A stretch of 16,350 nt of DNA, taken from RUG12395 sp034178705 (GTDB taxonomy: Bacteria; Bacillota; Clostridia; Oscillospirales; CAG-272). Where the stretch lies: positions 1 to 16,350 of the forward strand of contig JAXFQY010000100.1 of the NCBI GenBank assembly GCA_034178705.1, read 5' to 3'. The notes beneath the pieces are model-generated. The model did no database searches and was not told the DNA's origin. It saw only the letters and a list, made by a program, of their open reading frames with translations. How positions within the stretch are numbered: position 1 is the stretch's first letter; the number at the start of each line of letters is the position of its first letter. A program made the position numbers and the translations under genes. Shown in pieces: positions 1 through 7,700 of this stretch.

Positions 1-1
1 C

Positions 2-376
2 GATCACTGGAATAACTGCTCCTGCGGTGAGAAAATGAATCTCTCTGCACATTCCTTCAGCGCTTGGAAAACAACAAAAGCGGCAACCGAAACCACTACC
101 GGGGAAAAGGAACGGGTGTGCTCGGTTTGCGGATACAGGGAGACATCGGTTATTGCGGTTCTCGGGCATGTGCATGATGAGGGGAGCAGCGAATGGAACT
201 GCGATTCTGTCAATCACTGGAATGTCTGCTCCTGCGGAGAAAGGATCAATGTCACCCAACATACCTTCGGCGAATGGAAAACGGTAAAAGCCGCTACCGA
301 AACCGCCGTCGGTGAAAAGGAACGCGTTTGTTCGGTATGCGGTTATCAGGAAAGCGAAGTGATAGCTCCTCTTGGT
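2..376 (+). repeat. Two tandem 165-bp coding repeats with a 45-bp spacer
   Basis: Units at 2-166 and 212-376 have equal length, align without gaps, and encode the Cys-x-Cys-Gly / Cys-x-x-Cys-Gly-Tyr module. The 15-codon spacer (HVHDEGSSEWNCDSV) also carries a Cys and looks like the linker between further units. The DNA has diverged at many positions while the Cys, Trp and KAATET positions are kept, which points to selection on the protein and not a recent duplication. More copies are likely upstream of the window. Confidence 0.8.
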
Positions 377-571
377 ACCGATACTACCAATCCTGATGAT
401 ACAAGCAAGCCCGACGGCACGAGCAAACCGATCGGCAACGAAAATGACCCCGAGAATCCTACAGGTTTTCCGTGGTGGATCTTGATCGTTGTAATTGCCT
501 GTGTTGCGATTGCTGTTGTTGTGATCATCATCATTGCAAAGAAGAAAAAATTAAATACTCAAAATAAATAA
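2..571 (+). CDS. Repeat-containing, membrane-anchored surface protein (5' end outside window)
   Basis: The reading frame is open from the left edge, so this is only the C-terminal ~190 residues. The Met at base 35 lies inside a repeat and is not the true start. Visible are two 55-residue repeats (bases 2-166 and 212-376), each with one Cys-x-Cys-Gly and one Cys-x-x-Cys-Gly-Tyr motif plus a conserved HxFxxWKTxKAATET stretch. The four cysteines per unit could form a zinc-ribbon-like knuckle (inference). A Thr/Ser/Pro/Asp-rich linker follows, then a hydrophobic helix (FPWWILIVVIACVAIAVVVI) and a KKKK tail, a typical stop-transfer anchor without an LPxTG signal. Such repeats are common near the C-terminus of very large secreted proteins of gut Clostridia, so the missing N-terminus probably carries a catalytic or binding domain. 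It heads an operon, with the next gene 16 nt downstream. The exact function cannot be seen. Confidence 0.8.
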   Translation, partial: DHWNNCSCGEKMNLSAHSFSAWKTTKAATETTTGEKERVCSVCGYRETSVIAVLGHVHDEGSSEWNCDSVNHWNVCSCGERINVTQHTFGEWKTVKAATETAVGEKERVCSVCGYQESEVIAPLGTDTTNPDDTSKPDGTSKPIGNENDPENPTGFPWWILIVVIACVAIAVVVIIIIAKKKKLNTQNK

Positions 572-587
572 AAAGGAGGCATATATC

Positions 588-1154
588 ATGGGACTCTTTG
601 ATCAATTGAAAAGCAAAGCCAAAACTGCCGTCGGTTCGGCGGTAAGTAACCTCGGGAAAAAGAGCGAGACCTTTACCTTCGCTGCTCTGCCCGAAAGCGT
701 CGAACAGATGAAATCTTTGCCGGAAGCCGCAATGGATACCCCCTTTAAAACCGCGGCTCTGACGGTATGCGCACTCTGCGCTTTCGCTGCCGATTCGGAC
801 ATCGGATTACAAATGCTGAATTACCTGCGTGGGCCGCGTCCGTTGAACGGACAGGAAATATCCTTTATTAAAGATCGTTTTAGAGGCGATCGCACCTATC
901 TCCCGTTCTCGTATTTTGCGGGAGCAACCCCGGAAAACAATTATACTCCCACGGAACCGTATTCGCTGACCGTTACCTCCGATTCCCATTCCTTTGATGA
1001 GGACGGATACGCAAGACTGTATATCGCGTGCGGAGGCGCAGATTCGCCTCGTCCGGTGAAGCTCAGGAAAAAAGGAGACGGTCAATGGTGTCTGTGGGAG
1101 CAGTATCTGCTGACTGATATCCGCCAGCCCAAATCTGCGGATCCTTGGGCATGA
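588..1154 (+). CDS. DUF6935-like conserved protein, 188 aa
   Basis: A strong ribosome site (AAAGGAGG) sits 10 nt before the ATG. The N-terminus (MGLFDQLKSKAK...LGKK) is amphipathic and basic and could associate with membrane. No signal peptide is seen. The core carries motifs I recall from the DUF6935 family of gut Firmicutes: LPEA..TPF, ML(N)YLRGPRPL, FIKDRF, SYFAGATPENNY and GADSPRPVKLRKK..WxLWEQYLLTDIR. The ending DPWA also fits. The length matches a complete single-domain protein. The function of the family is unknown to me. It lies 16 nt after the surface-protein gene and 36 nt before a small unknown gene, so all three are probably co-transcribed. The family assignment is from memory and needs a profile search. 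Confidence 0.8.
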   Translation: MGLFDQLKSKAKTAVGSAVSNLGKKSETFTFAALPESVEQMKSLPEAAMDTPFKTAALTVCALCAFAADSDIGLQMLNYLRGPRPLNGQEISFIKDRFRGDRTYLPFSYFAGATPENNYTPTEPYSLTVTSDSHSFDEDGYARLYIACGGADSPRPVKLRKKGDGQWCLWEQYLLTDIRQPKSADPWA

Positions 1155-1190
1155 TCATAATGCAATCTGCTTTTTAAGGAGAGGAAAACA

Positions 1191-1598
1191 ATGAATATTA
1201 TCGGAAAATGGGTGGTATCTTCCGTTCTGTCGTTTGACGGCGGTGATTTCAAATGGCTTACCGAAGAAGAGGCTTCGTTAAAAGAAGATTTTGACGCCCG
1301 GACGTTTGCCATGATTATGGACTTCATGCCGGACGGGACTGTCCGTACTATGATGAAAATTCCTGATGGAATGTCACAGGAGAAAATCGACGAAGCGTTG
1401 GAGGAAGGATATGAGCGTGACGGGGATTGCTTCGTAATCAAGAAAGAGGAATGGAAGGAAGAGGACGGAAAGATCCTGTACAACTCCGGAATCCAAGGGG
1501 AATTCTCCGGCGAAGAAGTTTCTCCGTGGGCAGAGATAACCCAAGAGGAGAACGGGGAAATAACCTTTATGAATTTCTACCGGATGAAGAAAATGTAA
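1191..1598 (+). CDS. Hypothetical small acidic protein, 135 aa
   Basis: The ATG at 1191 is preceded by AAGGAGAGG at a good distance. The protein is soluble and acidic, with no signal peptide or membrane segment. It opens with IGKW and later has strand-like blocks alternating with charged turns (FMPDGTVRTMMKIP, DGDCFVIKKEEW, KILYNSG, EITFMNFYRMKK). This pattern resembles small lipocalin-like or beta-barrel proteins that begin with a GxW motif, but I cannot assign a family. It is the last gene of the first operon: its stop codon forms part of the left arm of the terminator hairpin. No function is proposed. Confidence 0.7.
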   Translation: MNIIGKWVVSSVLSFDGGDFKWLTEEEASLKEDFDARTFAMIMDFMPDGTVRTMMKIPDGMSQEKIDEALEEGYERDGDCFVIKKEEWKEEDGKILYNSGIQGEFSGEEVSPWAEITQEENGEITFMNFYRMKKM

Positions 1599-1643
1599 AA
1601 ACCAAGCGCGGTGTCCCAAAATCGGACACCGCGCTTGGTTTTT
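1597..1643 (+). terminator. Rho-independent terminator, 20-bp stem
   Basis: Left arm 1597-1616 and right arm 1624-1643 are perfectly complementary over 20 bp with a 7-nt loop (CAAAATC). The GC-rich core (CCAAGCGCGGTGTCC) is flanked by A5 on the left and T5 on the right, so the hairpin can work on both strands. The left arm starts within the TAA stop of the preceding gene. It closes the 2-1598 operon. Confidence 0.92.
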
Positions 1644-1825
1644 ATGAAAACAGGTATAGGAATAGCGGTAAGGAATGGTTTTTCCCAAAAGAAGCAAAAA
1701 GAAAGAGCGATCTTTCCAAGCCTTTTCAGAAGGATTTTTTGTTATACACCCGTGCGGCAAGAGGATTCAGGAAGCAGAGAATCCGGAGGAAGCTATCGTA
1801 CGGTCCCTGTGTCGGACATATCAGA

Positions 1826-2072
1826 ATAACAGCCCAGCCCGAAACCGATTCGGATATTCCTGCGTCCATCACAAACTGCCGCGTAACCGTGCTGGGTTCG
1901 GTGGGGTTTGCTGACTCTCCCTGTGAGAGCGTTAAGAGCGGCATTGCCGTGTGCAACCGTGCAGGCATACGCGTTTTTATGATCACGGAGACAACGGGAT
2001 CACCGCCTCCGCAATCGCAAAAAATCGGTATTCCCGGCAGCGATCACATGATGACCGGCGAAACGCTGGAAC
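1826..2072 (+). pseudogene. Remnant of a cation-transporting P-type ATPase (PacL/Ca2+ type)
   Basis: One frame (codons from 1826) reads as the P-domain hinge of calcium-type P-ATPases: DIPASITNCR, then VLGSVGFADSPCESVKSGIA, then VCNRAGIRVFMIT. At about 1987 the frame slips and GDNGITASAIAK continues in another frame. It returns to the first frame at about 2024 (KIGIPGSDHMMTGETLE). Together these give the family's RAGIRVxMITGDN block and its downstream neighbour. The DKTGT phosphorylation site, the membrane helices and the later TGDGVNDAP block are all absent, and homology stops near 2072. It is therefore a decayed ~80-codon scrap, not a gene. No ribosome site or start fits. It lies between a terminator and the promoter of the next operon. 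Confidence 0.78.
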
Positions 2073-2263
2073 CTACAAACCGATTTGCGCATAACGCTTG
2101 ACAGTACCATGATCTATCCCTTTGTACTATGATGCGATAAAACTATTGCAAAACCATTCTTGCGGTATTTATAGGATAAAAAATGTTTGAGGATCTACTG
2201 AGATAATCTGAAAAAACAAAATAGGCATGCACAAATCATCTATGTTTATAGTAGTTCTTTACA
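2073..2263. other. AT-rich intergenic DNA, no gene seen
   Basis: Composition falls sharply to AT-rich after the ATPase scrap, and no codable protein or stable hairpin is evident. The stretch 1644-1825, before the scrap, is also non-coding by eye: the short frames there have no plausible ribosome site and no recognisable protein. The region leads into the promoter of the GH2-GRE operon. Confidence 0.5.
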
Positions 2264-2292
2264 TTCAATTTCGGTGTTTGATGTGGTAAAAT
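2264..2292 (+). promoter_or_regulatory. Candidate promoter of the GH2-GRE operon
   Basis: A weak -35 (TTCAAT, 2264-2269) and a -10 TAAAAT (2287-2292) are separated by 17 nt. The -10 is preceded by TGG, giving an extended -10 (TGGTAAAAT) that can compensate for the weak -35. A start site near 2299 would give a ~50-nt leader ending in the ribosome site TTAGGAG ahead of the ATG at 2350. I see no clear operator or catabolite-response site. The prediction is by eye. Confidence 0.45.
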
Positions 2293-2349
2293 GAACATAT
2301 CCGGTGTGCTGTAATTTTCAATAATGATCGTATTATATTAGGAGATTCT

Positions 2350-4695
2350 ATGATTCGCAAACTTCTTTTCAATGACAACTGGCGTTTCCATCGCGGGGAA
2401 ATCACGCTGAAAGAACCGCATTATAAGGGCTCCTGCTATATGCAGGCAAAAACCGAGCGTATGCTGATGGGGCCTGCCGCTTTTTCATATAACGACCGTC
2501 CCAACGACTACCGCATGAGTGCACTTTACACCGACGAGCGTTGGGAGGATGTCACGCTTCCGCACGATTATGTGATCCACCAAACGCCCGAGGAGTCGCA
2601 CAACAACGGCCTTGGCTATTTTCTCTATGAGAACGCGTGGTACCGCAAGCACTTCACGCTGACCGAGGAGGATAAAAACAAACGCATTGCTATTCGCTTC
2701 GGCTCGGTGACGACCGAGTGCGAGGTCTTCTGCAACGGTGCGCGTGTCGGAACAAATGATACCGGCAATACCTCGTTTGAGATTGACCTTACCGATTTTG
2801 TTTGGTTTGAGCGTGAGAACGTCATTGCCGTTCACGTTATCACCGCACCGCATGAGAGTTGGTGGTACGAGGGCGGAGGCATTTGCCGTGATGTTTGGCT
2901 GATGAAAACCGCTCCTGTTTTTGTCGCCGAAAACGGAATTTGGGTCACCTACGAGAAAGAGGACGAAGAGAACTGGGCACTTCACGTGGAAACCGAAGTG
3001 ACCAACGACACGCTGAACACCGTCCATGTAACGGTGGAAACCGAAATCCTTGACCCGAGCGACAAGGTTGTTATTCGCCTTTCCGGAGACGTTTCGGTTG
3101 ACACATATTCCACGGCAAGCGCAAAGGCCGACGGAAAGCTTGTCAATCCGCAGCTTTGGGACATTGATACGCCCAATCTTTACACTGTTCGTTCGGTGGT
3201 CAAAGTTGACGGAGAAGAAGTGGATGAGGACACGGTCCGCACCGGATTCCGCACCTACTCCGCTAAGGTGGACGGCTTCTATCTCAACGGAAGAAAGGTT
3301 CCGATTCTCGGTGTCAACGGACACGAGGACGCCGGTCTGTTCGGACACGCTGTTCCCGATAATGTTCCGAAGTATAAGCTCGCTCTCCTCAAGGATATGG
3401 GCTGTAACGGTTACCGTTGCTCGCACTATATGCAGAGCGACGCGATGATGGATGCCCTGGATGAGATGGGCTTTATCGTAATGGCGGAAACCCGTTTGTA
3501 CAATTCCTCGCCGAGCGGCATTCGTGCCCTCGAAACGCTTGTGAAGCGCGACCGCAACCGTCCGTCGGTCTTCTTCTGGTCGCTTGGCAATGAGGAGCCG
3601 CGTCACCGGTCCGTACTCGGCGTGAGAATGATTCGCCGAATGAAGGCGTCGGTTCTCCGGCTTGACAAATCCCGCCTTATAACGTCTGCATTCTGCGCCA
3701 AGACCAAGGACGCGGTTGTCATGTCGGAGGTTGATGTCATCGGTATCAACTACAACACCGACGATTATGATGCTTGCCGTGCAGCATATCCGGAAAAGCC
3801 GTTTATCGCTACAGAAACCTGCGCAACCTCTACGACCCGCGGCTGGTATCAGGACGATTCGCCGGATCGCGGTTACTATTCCGCATATGACAAGGATACC
3901 AGCGCACTCTTCCAGTCGCGCGAGAACGTGATGAAGTTTCTCGGTGCGCGCAACGACGTAATGGGCTTCTATCAGTGGGATGGCTTCGAGCATCGAGGCG
4001 AAACGATGTGGCCCCGCCTTTGCTCGCAGGCGGGCGCAATTGACCTCTTTCTGCAGCGGAAAGACGCCTTCTATCAAAATAAGTCGCACTTTGCGAAGGA
4101 ACCGATGTTGTGGGTTTTGCCACATTGGAATCTCGCGGTAGCCGAAGGTTCTCCGGTTCGTGTGGTGGCATATACCAACGGGGACGCCGCCGAGTGCTTT
4201 ATCGATGGCAAGAGCATCGGTCGTCTTGCGCTTGAAAAGTATGCATCGGCGGAATGGAGTGTTCCGTACGACCGCAAGATCGAAGTAAAAGTAGTGGCGT
4301 ATGAGGGCAATAAAGTCATCGCCGAAAAAACGATGAAGCGCACCGGCAATCCGGTTTCGCTTGCACTCAGCGTTGATCTGCCGGTGGCAAAAGCCAACGG
4401 CACGGATGTTGTGCTTCTCACCTGCCGCGCCCTCGATGCGGATGGGAATATTGTGCCGGACGCTTGCCCGACGGTCGCTTTTTCCGCAAACAAGCTCGGC
4501 TCGGTCGTGGCGACCGGCAGTGATGTTTGTGATCATGTTTGCGTCGACAGCCCGGTTCGCAAGATGCGTGCCGGTGTCATCGCCGTTGCCGTTCGCGTCG
4601 GAACGCAGGCGGGCGACCTCCGTGTTTACGCGGAATCTGAAGGCCTTGTCGGTACGTCGGTCGACATCAAGCTTGACACTGTCGAAAAAGCATAA
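2350..4695 (+). CDS. Glycoside hydrolase family 2 (beta-galactosidase/beta-glucuronidase-like), 781 aa
   Basis: A retaining exo-beta-glycosidase of clan A, with no signal peptide, hence probably cytoplasmic. The N-terminal sugar-binding jelly-roll spans about residues 1-185 (LPHDYVIHQTP, NGARVGTNDTGNTSFEIDLT, GGGICRDV at 175-182). An Ig-like domain runs to about 300 and a TIM barrel from 300 to 590. The general acid is Glu415 in FFWSLGNEEP; the nucleophile is probably Glu489 in FIATETCAT. A DUF4982-like domain follows (WVLPHWNL...VVAYTNGDAAECFIDGKSIG), then a C-terminal Ig-like domain. Two barrel motifs are unusual: GVNGHED where GVNxHHD is usual, and RCSHYMQSD where RTSHNPxS is usual. Beta-galactosidase, glucuronidase, mannosidase and arabinosidase all share this fold, so the substrate is open. 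First gene of the operon, with TTAGGAG before its ATG. Confidence 0.93.
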   Translation: MIRKLLFNDNWRFHRGEITLKEPHYKGSCYMQAKTERMLMGPAAFSYNDRPNDYRMSALYTDERWEDVTLPHDYVIHQTPEESHNNGLGYFLYENAWYRKHFTLTEEDKNKRIAIRFGSVTTECEVFCNGARVGTNDTGNTSFEIDLTDFVWFERENVIAVHVITAPHESWWYEGGGICRDVWLMKTAPVFVAENGIWVTYEKEDEENWALHVETEVTNDTLNTVHVTVETEILDPSDKVVIRLSGDVSVDTYSTASAKADGKLVNPQLWDIDTPNLYTVRSVVKVDGEEVDEDTVRTGFRTYSAKVDGFYLNGRKVPILGVNGHEDAGLFGHAVPDNVPKYKLALLKDMGCNGYRCSHYMQSDAMMDALDEMGFIVMAETRLYNSSPSGIRALETLVKRDRNRPSVFFWSLGNEEPRHRSVLGVRMIRRMKASVLRLDKSRLITSAFCAKTKDAVVMSEVDVIGINYNTDDYDACRAAYPEKPFIATETCATSTTRGWYQDDSPDRGYYSAYDKDTSALFQSRENVMKFLGARNDVMGFYQWDGFEHRGETMWPRLCSQAGAIDLFLQRKDAFYQNKSHFAKEPMLWVLPHWNLAVAEGSPVRVVAYTNGDAAECFIDGKSIGRLALEKYASAEWSVPYDRKIEVKVVAYEGNKVIAEKTMKRTGNPVSLALSVDLPVAKANGTDVVLLTCRALDADGNIVPDACPTVAFSANKLGSVVATGSDVCDHVCVDSPVRKMRAGVIAVAVRVGTQAGDLRVYAESEGLVGTSVDIKLDTVEKA

Positions 4696-4722
4696 TCGCA
4701 CAAAGGAGCGGAAGGAGAAAAA

Positions 4723-7700
4723 ATGAAATCATTGTTTTTGAGGTTGTTTTTCCTGCTGTTTTGCATACTCTTTGCTTTTGCGCCGCTAACGGTCGGAGCA
4801 GTTGATACGGTTGTATTTGTTTCGGATAAAGGTTCAGATGCGAATGCCGGTACCTCGGCGTCTGCTCCGCTTAAGACCCTTGCAAGTGCGTATTCAAAAC
4901 TCGGAGGAGACGGTATTGTGGTCGTTTGCGGGGAATTGACCATTCTTCCGACCTCCTTCCCGAGCTCCGATGCGTGTGTTACGCTGACGAGTGTGTATGC
5001 TGGCGTAGACTATCGTATGGCGGGTGCACAGCTTTCCTTTGGCGGGAATTTTGATTTGCGCGGCGATACCGTGTTTCAGAACATCGTTTTCAATCAGAAG
5101 GGCGGTAACTACATTATTTCCTGTCTTGGTCACAATGTGACCTTCGGCAAGGGAATTACCTCCAAAAAACTCGGTGGCGCCGACCCAACAATTGTCGGCG
5201 GCATCAACATTACATCGGATACCACGACATATTCAGGGGCGTGTTTTTACGATTACACCATTCGCGTGGAAAGCGGCCAGTGGAGCAATGTGATCGGATC
5301 CAACCGTCGCACGTCTTCCGACCTTGTAATAGGTGAAACAGGAAATGTTCGCGTCGTGATTGACGATGGTACGTTTTCCGCGACGGGCGGCGCTAAGATC
5401 ACTGATGCCGGTGTGATTGCCGTTGGAGGCGGTGCTTCGCAGAACGGTGACTATTCGCTGGAAATCAACGGCGGTCGCTTTGCCTGCGCTGTTTACGGCA
5501 CGGCTTATGTGGGCGGGAACTTGACCAAAACACTTTCCCATTACAGTGGCAATGTGTCGATCACCATCAACGGCGGCTATTTTAACGGCGTTGCCGTGGA
5601 TGCTGTGCAGAATCAGGCGTCGAGTTATGTAGACGGAGATTACTCGCTTGTCATTACGGGCGGAACGTTTTCCGCAAATTTGAAATCTCTCTCTGCCGCC
5701 CGTGTGCGCGGCAATGCGATTCAGTCGGTTCCGGCGGCTCTATCCGAAAAACTTGTGAGCTTCGGCAAAACCGTATTTCTTTCAGAAAACGGAAACGATG
5801 CGAACAACGGACTGACGAAGGACAAACCAGTAAAAACAGTTGCAGCGGCATTGAAGCTTTTAGATGATACCCGTGCCAATGTATTGGTTGTATTGGGAAA
5901 AGTATCGGTTTCGAGCAATACGAACGTTCCGACGCTTGCAAAAACGCTGACTGTTACGGGGTGCTTCGGTGATGTCTCCGATGCGAACGCGGAGCTTGCC
6001 CTTGACGGTGTGTTCCGGCTTGGCGGCGACACGATGATTGAAAACATAAAAATCAGTGGAGGACAGTCTGCAACGCTTTCCGCAAACGGCCATAATCTCA
6101 CCATCGGCACCTCTGTGACTTCGGACGGCGTAAACATTGACGGCGGCGAAGGCGGGGAACACGCCATTCGTATCGCTTCAGGGGATTGGGGACGTGTCAT
6201 CGCGGGGTCTGCGGAGAACGGAACTGCGGGGGTCTTTCTCTCCGGCGGCTCGGTGGAGTCGCTTCTCGGCACCGAAAGCGCAAAGTTCGATGTCTATCTT
6301 GAAGTATGCGGTGGAATCGTCAAAAACGGTATCGTCGGCGCGGAAGGTCCGGTTTTGGGGTCGCTCGGTATTGTTGTGACTTCGGGAACCGTCAAGAGCA
6401 ACATTGATGCTACGGCAAAGAGCGGAACCGTCAACGGAGATTTCGGTCTGTGGCTGTTCGACGGGTCGGTCGGCGGTGTGTTCTCTTGTAACGGTGTTCG
6501 GGGAACGAGCATTGCCTACCATCCGAATCTTGATAACAGCAAATTCAGCGATTTTTCGCCGCTTGAAAAGGTTGTTTTCGTCGCAAACGGCGAAAAGGGA
6601 AGCGGAGAATCTTTTCTTGACCCGACTTCGGATCTCAGACAGGCGGTGAATCTGCTTTCTGGTGGCGGAACCGTTGTTTTCTGTGATGATTTTCAACTGA
6701 ATAATACGGTTGTCTTGCCCGAGTATTCAGATACCCTGACGCTGACTTCTCGATTCGGCGGTGTTGATTTTCGCTTTGCGCGCGGCGCATCGGTTCGTAT
6801 GGCTTGTGAACTCTCGCTCGGTGGGGAAACCGAAATCCGCGACATTCATTTTGTTACGATCGGCGAGAATAATATTTATTGCAATGCAAAGAAAACCGTC
6901 ATCGGAGAGGGCGTGGAATGTACCGCAGATCTTGACATCGTTTTGACTCCGGAGTATCCTGTTATATGGGGTGGTTATAAGATTAAGGAGGTAGTCTCCG
7001 GTGCACGCAAAGCGTGCGATCTTTTGATTGCAAGCGGCACGTGGGGTGGGATTCGCCTGGGCAATTCGCGCGCGACTGAAAACAGCGATACGCTTCTTGT
7101 CACTACCGGCACCAATCGGCTCACAATAACCGGCGGGAATTTCAAAGGAACGATCGCGCTCATCGGTATGAACAATCACCGCGGAGATATTTCTGTTGAT
7201 GTGACTGACGGCATGTTTAATTGCAATATTTTGGCAACCTATCCACCCAATGCCGCGCAAAGCGGAACTGCCGTTCTCAACGGCAATGTTACTTTGAATC
7301 TGAACGGCGGCATCTATTGTGGAACGATTGCAATCGCCGCAGATAAGAATCTTGCCAAGTACAAAGGTACATACACCGTGAACATCGGTGCCAAAGCCGA
7401 CCTGACTCGTGTTTCCGAGATTTCGGGCACGGAGGGAGTTAACGGTGACGGAACTTCGGTGATCAACGTAATGGGAACCAACCTTGCGGCGGAGCTGAAC
7501 ACGTATGTCACATTTACCAACCCAATTGTCGATTGCGGTCCTGATCCGTCGGTATATTACTATGACGGCTGGTATTACTATGTACGTTGTCGTACTTTCG
7601 CCAAGGTTTGGGTGCTTACGCTTGCTAAATCCGCTAATCTTTGCGACATCGGTGCCGCCGCTGAAAAGATCATCTGGCGTGCTACGGCAGGGGACGGCGA

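Noticed and set aside
2..376. CRISPR-like repeat array
   Set aside because: The repeats are 165 bp, coding and diverged at DNA level, with no short identical repeats or spacers. No CRISPR, tRNA or rRNA was seen elsewhere in the window.
1427..2101. 224-codon plus-strand frame as a single gene
   Set aside because: It begins inside the 135-residue gene, crosses the perfect terminator hairpin, and only its end resembles a protein (the P-type ATPase scrap).
2485..4701. 738-codon open frame on the minus strand
   Set aside because: It lies fully antisense to the GH2 gene, has no ribosome site and no recognisable motifs, and mirrors the codon bias of the real gene.
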